Source: Labrenzia sp. CE80
Lineage (GTDB): Bacteria; Pseudomonadota; Alphaproteobacteria; Rhizobiales; Stappiaceae
Assembly (NCBI RefSeq): GCF_009650605.1
Contig: NZ_WAJT01000002.1
Coordinates: 62,001-126,000 of the forward strand
Direction: 5' to 3'
DNA length: 64,000 nucleotides
The notes under the pieces were generated by a model. The model made no database searches and was not told the DNA's origin. It saw nothing but the letters and a program-made list of their open reading frames with translations. Made by a program: the position numbers and the translations under genes. This document shows, in pieces, positions 58,036 through 64,000 of the stretch (positions are counted from its first letter, which is position 1; each line of letters opens with the position of its first letter).

Positions 58036-59736
58036 CTAGGAGGTGAGCCAATCCGGCAGTCGGTTTAAGGCAACACCCTTTGTTGCGGCCTCAGCGCAGT
58101 CTTTGAGGCTGCCAAACCTGACAGACCTGCCCGTTAAGCCCTTGGCGTAGTGAGAGTATTTTCCGGAGTTGGTCATCAAGGTAGCAGCCGTCGTTGGGAA
58201 AACCGGCTCGGTAATCGAGCACCAGCAGATATCGGGGATGACTTGAACACCAGCCTTGCAGAGGCGCTCAATGATGCCCTCTTTCTTTGCGGTCGACAAA
58301 ACGGAGCGTCCAATTGTCACGATCGTTTTGGTGCCGTCATGACATCGCTGCCCCTCGAGAAGGTCTGCGAGGTATCGACATTCTGTCAAAGAGGCATGTG
58401 GGCTGCCGATCGCGACCAAGTCGACCTTGTCGCCAGCGGAATTGAAGTCCTGCCAAAGCCGCGACAGATCGATTCTGGTGATGTCAAACCTTGAAGCGCC
58501 TTCTTGCGGCGGCAGCGCGCCTTCGGGTGTGTGACCGCGCACATGCAACATCGGTGCAGCGGACGTTGTACCAAAGGCCGCGCAGAGCGCCTTGAGATCA
58601 TCAGCTGTCGGCGAAGCCGCTTCAAGTCCCGTCAGCACGGGAATACCATTTGGAGACTTTGCTCCGGCCAACCAGCCCAACATCGGCCATAGGGCGTCAT
58701 CAAAGGTTTCAGGCAGTTCGACGTACACTTCACAATCTGGCCGGCGATTTTCGTCGAGATAGACGCCCGTTTTTGGTGCGCGGCCAGTCATGGCAATGAA
58801 AAGATCGAGGTAGTCCGGATGTTTTTGTGTTCGCGCGCCCAGGACCGAATTTGCATAGATCACGGCGTTGGATTCGGACCAGCCGATCGGTTCGTTTTCT
58901 GCAGGCGAGTCATCCAGCAGATAGGGCGCGCAGGTGAAGGTTGGCTGAGCTCCCATTTTAACATATGCATCTGCAAGGCGGCTGGCTTTGGAGCCAAACT
59001 CTCGAACAACGCCTTGCGATTGCCAATTCTCGCGGTCCACGGAGATGGCGTTGATCGTCGTTGGTATGCAGGTTTTCGCCCCCATCTGCTGCATTTTTTC
59101 AGCGAAATCGAGATTGGCGTCATGGGCGAGAATACAGCCGTCAATATGCGCACGCGAGACGTCAGTCAGGCTCGTTGCACCCTGTGCGGCGGCCATCAGG
59201 CACATTACTTCCATCGCGATTTTTTGCGCCTCGCCGTCTTCTCCCTCAAGTACGGATTGATCAGTTGCACTCAAGCTCAGCTCTTGGGCGTCAGGTGAGC
59301 ACAGATCTATCAACCGACCATTGAACTGAAGTGTGCCATTGCTGATTTCCGCCTCGTCGGCAGATGACAAATCGGCATAAAGAGCGTGGGAAAGTCGCAG
59401 GATTGCGACTGGCCGGTCAAACAGCCGTCCTGCGATCATGGAGCCCAAGGTAAGAATTGCTTCTTCTTCACGGAAGACAAGTGCTGCAGGGGCTTGGCCG
59501 TTTCGAGCAAGCTGCAGCATGACGCCGCTGCCGCTGCAGGAGCCTCGTGACGTTGGCATCAAGACAATGCGGCCAGCCAAACAGGCTTCGTGATTTGGAT
59601 GGTGAGCGTCGATAATCACGCCGGTCTCTGGATCCACACCACCCCAAAAACTCAGTCCTTCCTGGCAGGTGAGAACCTGCCCTTTTGCGTCGCTCGCGAC
59701 GAATAGAATTGCCTCATGGGGGGCGTCCGAGATCAT
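58036..59736 (-). CDS. Aconitase X, fused type I form; probable cis-3-hydroxy-L-proline dehydratase
   Basis: The 566-residue protein joins the small AcnX domain (about 1-135: LSFWGGVDPETGVIIDAHHPNHE, LMPTSRGSCSGSGVMLQLARNGQAPAALVFREEEAIL) to the large one (about 150-566: AAAQGATSLTDVSRAHIDGCIL, KTCIPTTINAISVDREN). Fused members act on cis-3-hydroxy-L-proline, giving delta1-pyrroline-2-carboxylate; split ones act in mevalonate metabolism or archaea. Here it diverges from an amino-acid importer and a proline-racemase-family gene, which supports the hydroxyproline role. C-terminal DICWCSITEP has two cysteines that may hold an iron-sulfur cluster. Confidence 0.88.
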   Translation of the reverse strand: MISDAPHEAILFVASDAKGQVLTCQEGLSFWGGVDPETGVIIDAHHPNHEACLAGRIVLMPTSRGSCSGSGVMLQLARNGQAPAALVFREEEAILTLGSMIAGRLFDRPVAILRLSHALYADLSSADEAEISNGTLQFNGRLIDLCSPDAQELSLSATDQSVLEGEDGEAQKIAMEVMCLMAAAQGATSLTDVSRAHIDGCILAHDANLDFAEKMQQMGAKTCIPTTINAISVDRENWQSQGVVREFGSKASRLADAYVKMGAQPTFTCAPYLLDDSPAENEPIGWSESNAVIYANSVLGARTQKHPDYLDLFIAMTGRAPKTGVYLDENRRPDCEVYVELPETFDDALWPMLGWLAGAKSPNGIPVLTGLEAASPTADDLKALCAAFGTTSAAPMLHVRGHTPEGALPPQEGASRFDITRIDLSRLWQDFNSAGDKVDLVAIGSPHASLTECRYLADLLEGQRCHDGTKTIVTIGRSVLSTAKKEGIIERLCKAGVQVIPDICWCSITEPVFPTTAATLMTNSGKYSHYAKGLTGRSVRFGSLKDCAEAATKGVALNRLPDWLTS

Positions 59737-59875
59737 GCTTCGCCTCTATGGGTGTGCGCTCATCTTTATGGAAACTGCGGTCGAATGGCCATGCCGTTTC
59801 TTCTTTTTCGGCGCGGCAAGGCATTTCTCGGCGCTGACTTCCGCCTCTTGTCTCGAGGCTGATTTCCGATTATTG

Positions 59876-59893
59876 TATATTGTATCCAATATA
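59876..59893. promoter_or_regulatory. Operator-like inverted repeat in the divergent hydroxyproline region
   Basis: TATATTG-TATC-CAATATA is a perfect 7+7 inverted repeat with a 4 nt centre, 42-59 nt before the binding-protein start and 140 nt from aconitase X. ATTGTAT occurs twice in tandem at 59872-59885. The form suits a GntR-type (FadR/FCD) regulator. No regulator gene is in the window. Confidence 0.6.
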
Positions 59894-59934
59894 AAAACAA
59901 GAAATCAGCAACTCACCTTCAAGAGGCAATTGAA

Positions 59935-60747
59935 ATGAAAAAGACCATGCTTGCCGCTCTCTCCGCAGCGGCGTTTCTGACCTCGGTTTTTGGCACCGTC
60001 GCGGTCGCTGACACGCTCGACGATGTGGTAGATCGCGGCACACTCCGCTGTGGCGTCGTTCTCGATTTTCCGCCAATTGGTTATCGTGACGAGAATAACG
60101 AACCGGCTGGGTTCGATGTTGAATATTGCGCAGATCTGGCTGCAGCGCTTGAAGTCGAGTATGAGATTTTACCTCTCACTTGGTCCGAGCGTTTGCCGGT
60201 CATCGTTACTGGACGTGCTGATGTCGTGTTCGGCGGCACTTCCGACAGCCTCTCACGCGCCAAAACTGTTGGTTTCTCAATTCCTTACGCAATCTACTAT
60301 GCGCAAGGTGTGGTCGGCGCCGACAGCGGAATCTCAACTTTCGAAGATATCCGTGGCAAGCGTGTTGCCGCAGCGATTGGCACCGTTCCCGAGCAAGAAT
60401 GGCTCAAGATTGCCGCCGAATGGGGTGAGGAAGCAAACTATCAGGGCTATCAGTCGGAAAACGAAGTGTTCCTCGCTGTTGCGCAGGGCAAGGCCGACAT
60501 CGGTCTGACGACGAACACCGCCGTCCTGCCGATCACGAAGCAATATGACACCATCATCGCTGGCCCGCGTATGCCCTGGACCACGGATTACACGTCGGTT
60601 GTCGGCAAGCGTAAGGACGTCACCTGGCTGAACTACCTGAACTTGTTTGTAACCCATCAGGTTCGCTCCGGTCGTTATCAGGAGCTTTGGGGCAAATATG
60701 TTGGTGGAGACGCACCTGAACTGCGCATTCCTGGCGTAATGTACTAA
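59935..60747 (+). CDS. Polar amino-acid ABC transporter binding protein, probably for hydroxyproline
   Basis: The 270-residue protein has a signal peptide (MLAALSAAAFLTSVFGTVAVA-D) and the family 3 binding-protein fold (GTLRCGVVLDFPPIGYRDENNEPAGFDVEYCADLAAAL, DVVFGGTSDSLSRAKTVGFSIPY, EVFLAVAQGKADIGLTTNTAVLP). AGAGG precedes the start. It opens the importer operon. Ligand is inferred from the flanking hydroxyproline enzymes. Confidence 0.9.
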   Translation: MKKTMLAALSAAAFLTSVFGTVAVADTLDDVVDRGTLRCGVVLDFPPIGYRDENNEPAGFDVEYCADLAAALEVEYEILPLTWSERLPVIVTGRADVVFGGTSDSLSRAKTVGFSIPYAIYYAQGVVGADSGISTFEDIRGKRVAAAIGTVPEQEWLKIAAEWGEEANYQGYQSENEVFLAVAQGKADIGLTTNTAVLPITKQYDTIIAGPRMPWTTDYTSVVGKRKDVTWLNYLNLFVTHQVRSGRYQELWGKYVGGDAPELRIPGVMY

Positions 60748-60755
60748 GTCAGGTC

Positions 60756-60782
60756 CCCCGCCCATCAGCAGGATGGGCGGGG
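60756..60782 (+). other. Hairpin after the binding-protein gene
   Basis: CCCCGCCCATC (60756-60766) pairs with GATGGGCGGGG (60772-60782) around a 5 nt loop. No T tract follows. It is the usual type of intercistronic structure between an abundant binding protein and its permease. Confidence 0.7.
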
Positions 60783-60806
60783 ATTACGCAGGGCGGGGTC
60801 TCAGAC

Positions 60807-61469
60807 GTGTTTGATTACCACTTTCATTGGCGGCCGGTTCTGAAAAACCTGCCGGATCTGCTGGCGGCTGGACTGACGACCCTTGAGGTGGCCGTCTTGG
60901 CCATGATCATCGGGATCGTTGTGGGCCTCGGCCTCGCGTTGATCCGCCTGTATTTGAAGGGCCCGGTAAGGTGGTTCGCGACTGCTTGGGTTGAGTTGGC
61001 CCGGAACACGCCAGCGCTGTTTCAGTTGTTTTTCTTCGGCTTTGGTCTGGGTGCAATGGGGATCCATATGTCGCCATACGCAATTGTTTTGGCGGCGTTG
61101 AGCTTTAACTGTGCGGGCTACCTGGCAGAAAATTTTCGTGGCGGGTTTCAGGCTATTCCAATTACCCAAGTACGTGCGGCGCGATCACTGGGTATGACAG
61201 CATGGCAGACCTATACGCGGATCATTATCCCGCAGGTGTTTCGGATCGTTTATCATCCGCTGACCAACCAAATGGTTTGGGCTGTCTTGATATCCTCTTT
61301 GGGAATGTTGGTGGGGTTTCGGGAACTCTCGGGCGAAACACAGGCTCTGGCGAGCCGAACCTATCGTATTTTCGAATACTTCGCCGTGACGGCCATTATC
61401 TACTACGTCATCGTCAAAATCATTCTGGGTGCCTCACGTTTGTTGGCTGCCCGCCTGTTCAGATATTGA
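60807..61469 (+). CDS. Polar amino-acid ABC transporter permease, first
   Basis: The 220-residue membrane protein begins at GTG with the HisM/GlnP-type arrangement: four to five helices and the EAA loop FRGGFQAIPITQVRAARSLGMTAWQTYTRIIIPQVFRIV near 111-149. It follows the hairpin by 24 nt and precedes the second permease by 10 nt. Confidence 0.9.
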   Translation: MFDYHFHWRPVLKNLPDLLAAGLTTLEVAVLAMIIGIVVGLGLALIRLYLKGPVRWFATAWVELARNTPALFQLFFFGFGLGAMGIHMSPYAIVLAALSFNCAGYLAENFRGGFQAIPITQVRAARSLGMTAWQTYTRIIIPQVFRIVYHPLTNQMVWAVLISSLGMLVGFRELSGETQALASRTYRIFEYFAVTAIIYYVIVKIILGASRLLAARLFRY

Positions 61470-61479
61470 GGGTGGACCA

Positions 61480-62142
61480 ATGGAACCAACGGCAAGCTTC
61501 TTCTTCGATTTCCAGCTCAGCGATCTCTGGTTTCTGGCCGAGGCAGCATGGCGGACGCTGCTGATCTCTATTCTATCGATCACAATCGGTACGGCGCTGG
61601 GTGTCGTCTTTGGCTGGATGCTCTTTGAGGGGCGTTGGGCCGCAGTTCTGATTCTGGGACCGTTGTTGGATGTCTTTCGATCCGTGCCGCTGATCATTCA
61701 GCTTGTGCTGTTCTATAATTTTGCGCCCATCATTGGACTGATCCTCGATCCATTCCTCTCTGGTGTGGTCATTCTGTCTATCTATTGCGCTGCTCTTGTG
61801 GCCAATGTTGCCCGGGGCGGAATGGAAGCCGTCAGTCCTTCAATGCGCCGTGCCGCCCGCTCCCTTGGGATGAGTTACTGGCAGGATCTTCGCTATGTCG
61901 TGCTGCCCATTGGCACACGAGCGGTATTCCCGTCCTGGGTGGGGGTGGCGCTTGGGGTGATGAAGGACAGCGCACTGGTGTCTGTCCTTGGGTATGTTGA
62001 ACTATTGAAGGCCAGCCAAATTCTAATCACCCGTACGCAGGAGCCTCTGTTGATCCTAACAATTGCTGGCGCGTTCTACTTCGCATTGTCCTATCCAATT
62101 TCGCGTTACGCTGCGAGCCTTGAGAAACGTTGGGCCTCATGA
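61480..62142 (+). CDS. Polar amino-acid ABC transporter permease, second
   Basis: The 220-residue membrane protein starts at 61480 behind GAGGGTGGA; a frame extending upstream lies in the first permease. EAA loop ARGGMEAVSPSMRRAARSLGMSYWQDLRYVVLPIGTRAVFP near 109-148 and the late KASQILITRTQEP are typical of the HisMQ group. The stop overlaps the ATPase start by 3 nt of ATGA. Confidence 0.9.
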   Translation: MEPTASFFFDFQLSDLWFLAEAAWRTLLISILSITIGTALGVVFGWMLFEGRWAAVLILGPLLDVFRSVPLIIQLVLFYNFAPIIGLILDPFLSGVVILSIYCAALVANVARGGMEAVSPSMRRAARSLGMSYWQDLRYVVLPIGTRAVFPSWVGVALGVMKDSALVSVLGYVELLKASQILITRTQEPLLILTIAGAFYFALSYPISRYAASLEKRWAS

Positions 62143-62861
62143 TTGAAATTCGTGGACTAGAGAAGTTCTATGGATCGTTGCAGGTCCTTAAGGGCATAGA
62201 CCTTGATGTGCCAAATGGCGAAGTGCTGTCGATTATCGGAGCATCAGGGTCAGGCAAGTCGACGTTGTTGTATTGCATCAACGCGCTTGAGGTGATCGAG
62301 GCAGGCTCGATCGTTGTTGATGGCATTGACGTGCACGCAAAAGGTACAGACATCAATGCGTTGCGCCAGAAGCTGGGGATGGTTTTCCAGCAATGGAACA
62401 GTTTCCCGCATCTGACCACTCTGCAAAATGTCGCCTTGGCGCCTCAAATCGTTAAAGGAAAATCCAAGGCTGAATCGCGGGAAATTGCGGCCAGGCAATT
62501 GGAGCATGTCGGCTTGGGTGACAAATTTGATGTCTATCCAAGTGCCTTGTCCGGCGGGCAGCAACAACGCCTCGCCATTGCGAGGGCTTTGGCGATGGAG
62601 CCAGAGTACATGTTGTTCGATGAAGCCACTTCAGCGCTTGACCCTGAGTTGGTAGGCGAGGTTCTGGACACCATGCGATTGTTAGCGGAAGAAGGCATGA
62701 CCATGATCTGTGTTACCCATGAAATGAGCTTTGCGAGAGATGTTTCCGACCGCGTCGCATTTTTTCATCAGGGAGTTATTGGAGAGATCGATACCCCCGC
62801 AGAAATCTTCGGTTCACCCAAGTCAGAGCACCTACAAAAGTTTCTGTCCAACATCCGGTGA
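62139..62861 (+). CDS. Polar amino-acid ABC transporter ATP-binding protein
   Basis: The 240-residue ATPase is GlnQ/HisP-like: Walker A SIIGASGSGKSTLL near 32-45, Q-loop GMVFQQWNSFPHLT near 83-96, signature LSGGQQQRLAIARAL, Walker B YMLFDEATSALDPEL and switch His CVTHEMSFA. The start at the ATGA overlap is used instead of an in-frame TTG 9 nt upstream. It ends 9 nt before the proline-racemase-family gene, so all five are likely one operon. Confidence 0.93.
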   Translation: MIEIRGLEKFYGSLQVLKGIDLDVPNGEVLSIIGASGSGKSTLLYCINALEVIEAGSIVVDGIDVHAKGTDINALRQKLGMVFQQWNSFPHLTTLQNVALAPQIVKGKSKAESREIAARQLEHVGLGDKFDVYPSALSGGQQQRLAIARALAMEPEYMLFDEATSALDPELVGEVLDTMRLLAEEGMTMICVTHEMSFARDVSDRVAFFHQGVIGEIDTPAEIFGSPKSEHLQKFLSNIR

Positions 62862-62870
62862 GACGAGACA

Positions 62871-63902
62871 ATGCGTAGTACCAAAGTGATCCACGTCGTG
62901 TCTTGCCACGCAGAGGGTGAAGTCGGCGATGTGATTGTCGGCGGCGTCGCGCCGCCCCCCGGAGATACGATCTGGGAACAGCGCAACTGGATTGCGCAAG
63001 ACGATGTGCTACGCAACTTTGTTCTCAATGAGCCGCGTGGGGGCGTCTTTCGCCATGTGAACTTGTTGGTGCCGCCGAAGCACCCTGATGCGGATGCGGC
63101 CTGGATCATCATGGAGCCCGAAGACACGCCTCCGATGTCTGGGTCGAATTCCATCTGTGTCTCCACCGTACTGCTTGATACCGGCATCGTGCCGATGCAG
63201 GAGCCGGTAACCGAATTGGTCCTTGAGGCGCCCGGCGGGCTTGTGCGCGTGCGTGCACATTGCGCCAATGGAAAGGCGCAAAGGATCGAGGTCGAAAACC
63301 TGGCGTCTTTTGCCGGCCTGCTGAATGTGCCGCTGGAGATCGAAGGCATCGGTACGATCCATGTTGATACGGCCTTTGGCGGCGATAGCTTTGTCGTCGT
63401 CGATCCACAGACTCTTGGGATGGCGCTTGAGGTCGATGAGGCACAGGCAATCGCCCAACTTGGCGTCAAGATCACCAATGCGGCGAATGAACAGCTGGAA
63501 TTCAATCATCCGTTGCAGCCGGAATGGCGGCATCATTCCTTCTGTCTTTTCGCAGGCGCGCTACAGCGTGACGCATCCGGCCTGCGCGCGAAGTCTGTTG
63601 TCTCCATCCAACCCGGAAAGCTGGATCGCTCCCCAACCGGCACAGCCGTATCGGCGCGCATGGCCTTGTTGCAGGCCAAGGGCGAGATGAAGGTCGGGGA
63701 CAGGATGACAGCCGTCTCGATCATCGGCTCGGAATTCGAGGGAGAGATCCTTGGATTAACTGAGGTTGGTACCGTTCCAGCAATTCGTCCACAGATCAGC
63801 GGGCGCGGCTGGATCACCGGGACGCATCAGCACATGCTGGATCCAGAGGATCCATGGCCTGAGGGCTACCGCTTGTCTGACACATGGCCACGCTACAAAT
63901 AG
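62871..63902 (+). CDS. Proline-racemase-family enzyme with a Ser-Thr active-site pair, probable 3-hydroxyproline dehydratase
   Basis: The 343-residue protein has the proline racemase fold: VSCHAEGEVGDVIVGGV near 9-25, MSGSNSICVSTVLLDTGIVPM near 89-109, VDTAFGGDSFVVVD near 165-178, and LDRSPTGTAVSARMALLQAKGEM near 244-266. Proline racemase and 4-hydroxyproline epimerase use two cysteines at the MCG and SPCGT sites; trans-3-hydroxyproline dehydratases replace the second with Thr. Here both are replaced (Ser in MSGSN, Thr in SPTGT). Loss of the second Cys argues for dehydratase rather than epimerase. It is the last gene of the importer operon. Confidence 0.85.
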   Translation: MRSTKVIHVVSCHAEGEVGDVIVGGVAPPPGDTIWEQRNWIAQDDVLRNFVLNEPRGGVFRHVNLLVPPKHPDADAAWIIMEPEDTPPMSGSNSICVSTVLLDTGIVPMQEPVTELVLEAPGGLVRVRAHCANGKAQRIEVENLASFAGLLNVPLEIEGIGTIHVDTAFGGDSFVVVDPQTLGMALEVDEAQAIAQLGVKITNAANEQLEFNHPLQPEWRHHSFCLFAGALQRDASGLRAKSVVSIQPGKLDRSPTGTAVSARMALLQAKGEMKVGDRMTAVSIIGSEFEGEILGLTEVGTVPAIRPQISGRGWITGTHQHMLDPEDPWPEGYRLSDTWPRYK

Positions 63903-63925
63903 ACGAAAGACGGGCAGACGCTCTG

Positions 63926-64000
63926 TTAAAATGAAGAATCGGCCGGGACTTCACGATCTTGTATGATCTTGTCAATCAAGCCCCATTCCAACGCCTCTTG
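63926..64000 (-). CDS. C-terminal end of a ClpP-like protease subunit (partial)
   Basis: The last 24 codons of a minus-strand gene enter from the right edge. They read EALEWGLIDKIIQDRE and then PADSSF before TAA at 63928-63926. The EALE-GLIDKII pattern is the conserved C-terminal part of ClpP. Only the tail is visible, so a pseudogene or a ClpP-like paralogue cannot be excluded. Confidence 0.55.
   Translation of the reverse strand, partial: QEALEWGLIDKIIQDREVPADSSF

Overview
This is a 64 kb chromosomal window from an alphaproteobacterium, most likely a marine Hyphomicrobiales of the Stappiaceae type (Roseibium/Labrenzia/Stappia-like); the family placement is inference. Support comes from moderately high GC, an alphaproteobacterial LexA box (GTTC-N7-GTTC) in front of mmcB, a RutR-type operator, a BigR/SqrR-type sulfide cluster, and a hydroxyproline cluster combining fused aconitase X with a proline-racemase-family enzyme. 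No rRNA, tRNA, CRISPR array, insertion sequence or phage gene was recognised.

Layout. 0-4 kb: tail of a SpoIIE-type phosphatase, a 600 bp gap, then pntAB with a strong terminator. 4-8 kb: translationally coupled ABC uptake operon on the minus strand (ATPase, binding protein, permease), divergent from a metallophosphoesterase. 8.8-12.6 kb: thiol/redox island (two glutathione transferases, a TetR regulator, a FrnE-like DsbA protein, an AhpD-like protein) with three copies of one palindromic operator. 12.7-16.3 kb: lone NMT1-type binding protein behind a RutR-like box, then a CHASE4-like-GGDEF-EAL protein. 16.8-27.6 kb: xylose region, with xylFHG and xylBA on the plus strand and a divergent ROK repressor whose last codon overlaps a di-heme oxidoreductase gene, which in turn overlaps an UnbV/CRTAC1 gene. 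27.7-31.7 kb: otsB, a GH15 hydrolase and otsA. 31.7-34.2 kb: DUF2256 and SOS-controlled mmcB, then two genes of unknown function.

34.3-39.8 kb: sulfide/persulfide detoxification genes on the minus strand (two small YeeE/YedE membrane proteins, persulfide dioxygenase, a phosphatase-like/SQR fusion, a SulP transporter) with a promoter overlapped by an SqrR-like box. 40-45 kb: a DUF1176 protein, a DedA-PAP2-LssY fusion, and a two-domain PPK2 protein. 44.8-52 kb: amino-acid and organic-acid metabolism (class V aminotransferase, aldo/keto reductase, N-formylglutamate amidohydrolase, FAD oxidoreductase, glutaryl-CoA dehydrogenase with a divergent LysR regulator). 52-57 kb: a YegS-like lipid kinase and four glycosyltransferases, probably for surface glycans. 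57-58 kb: a tiny lipoprotein and an ICMT-like methyltransferase. 58-63.9 kb: aconitase X diverging from a four-gene polar amino-acid ABC importer and a proline-racemase-family enzyme, which together look like hydroxyproline uptake and catabolism. A ClpP-like gene enters from the right edge.

Common themes are small operons with 1-4 nt overlaps, local regulators with recognisable operators, and convergent gene pairs that overlap at their 3' ends. The most interesting items are the ROK/di-heme/UnbV coupled transcript, the three-site TetR regulon, the Ser-Thr catalytic pair in the proline-racemase homologue, and the promoter architecture of the sulfide cluster.
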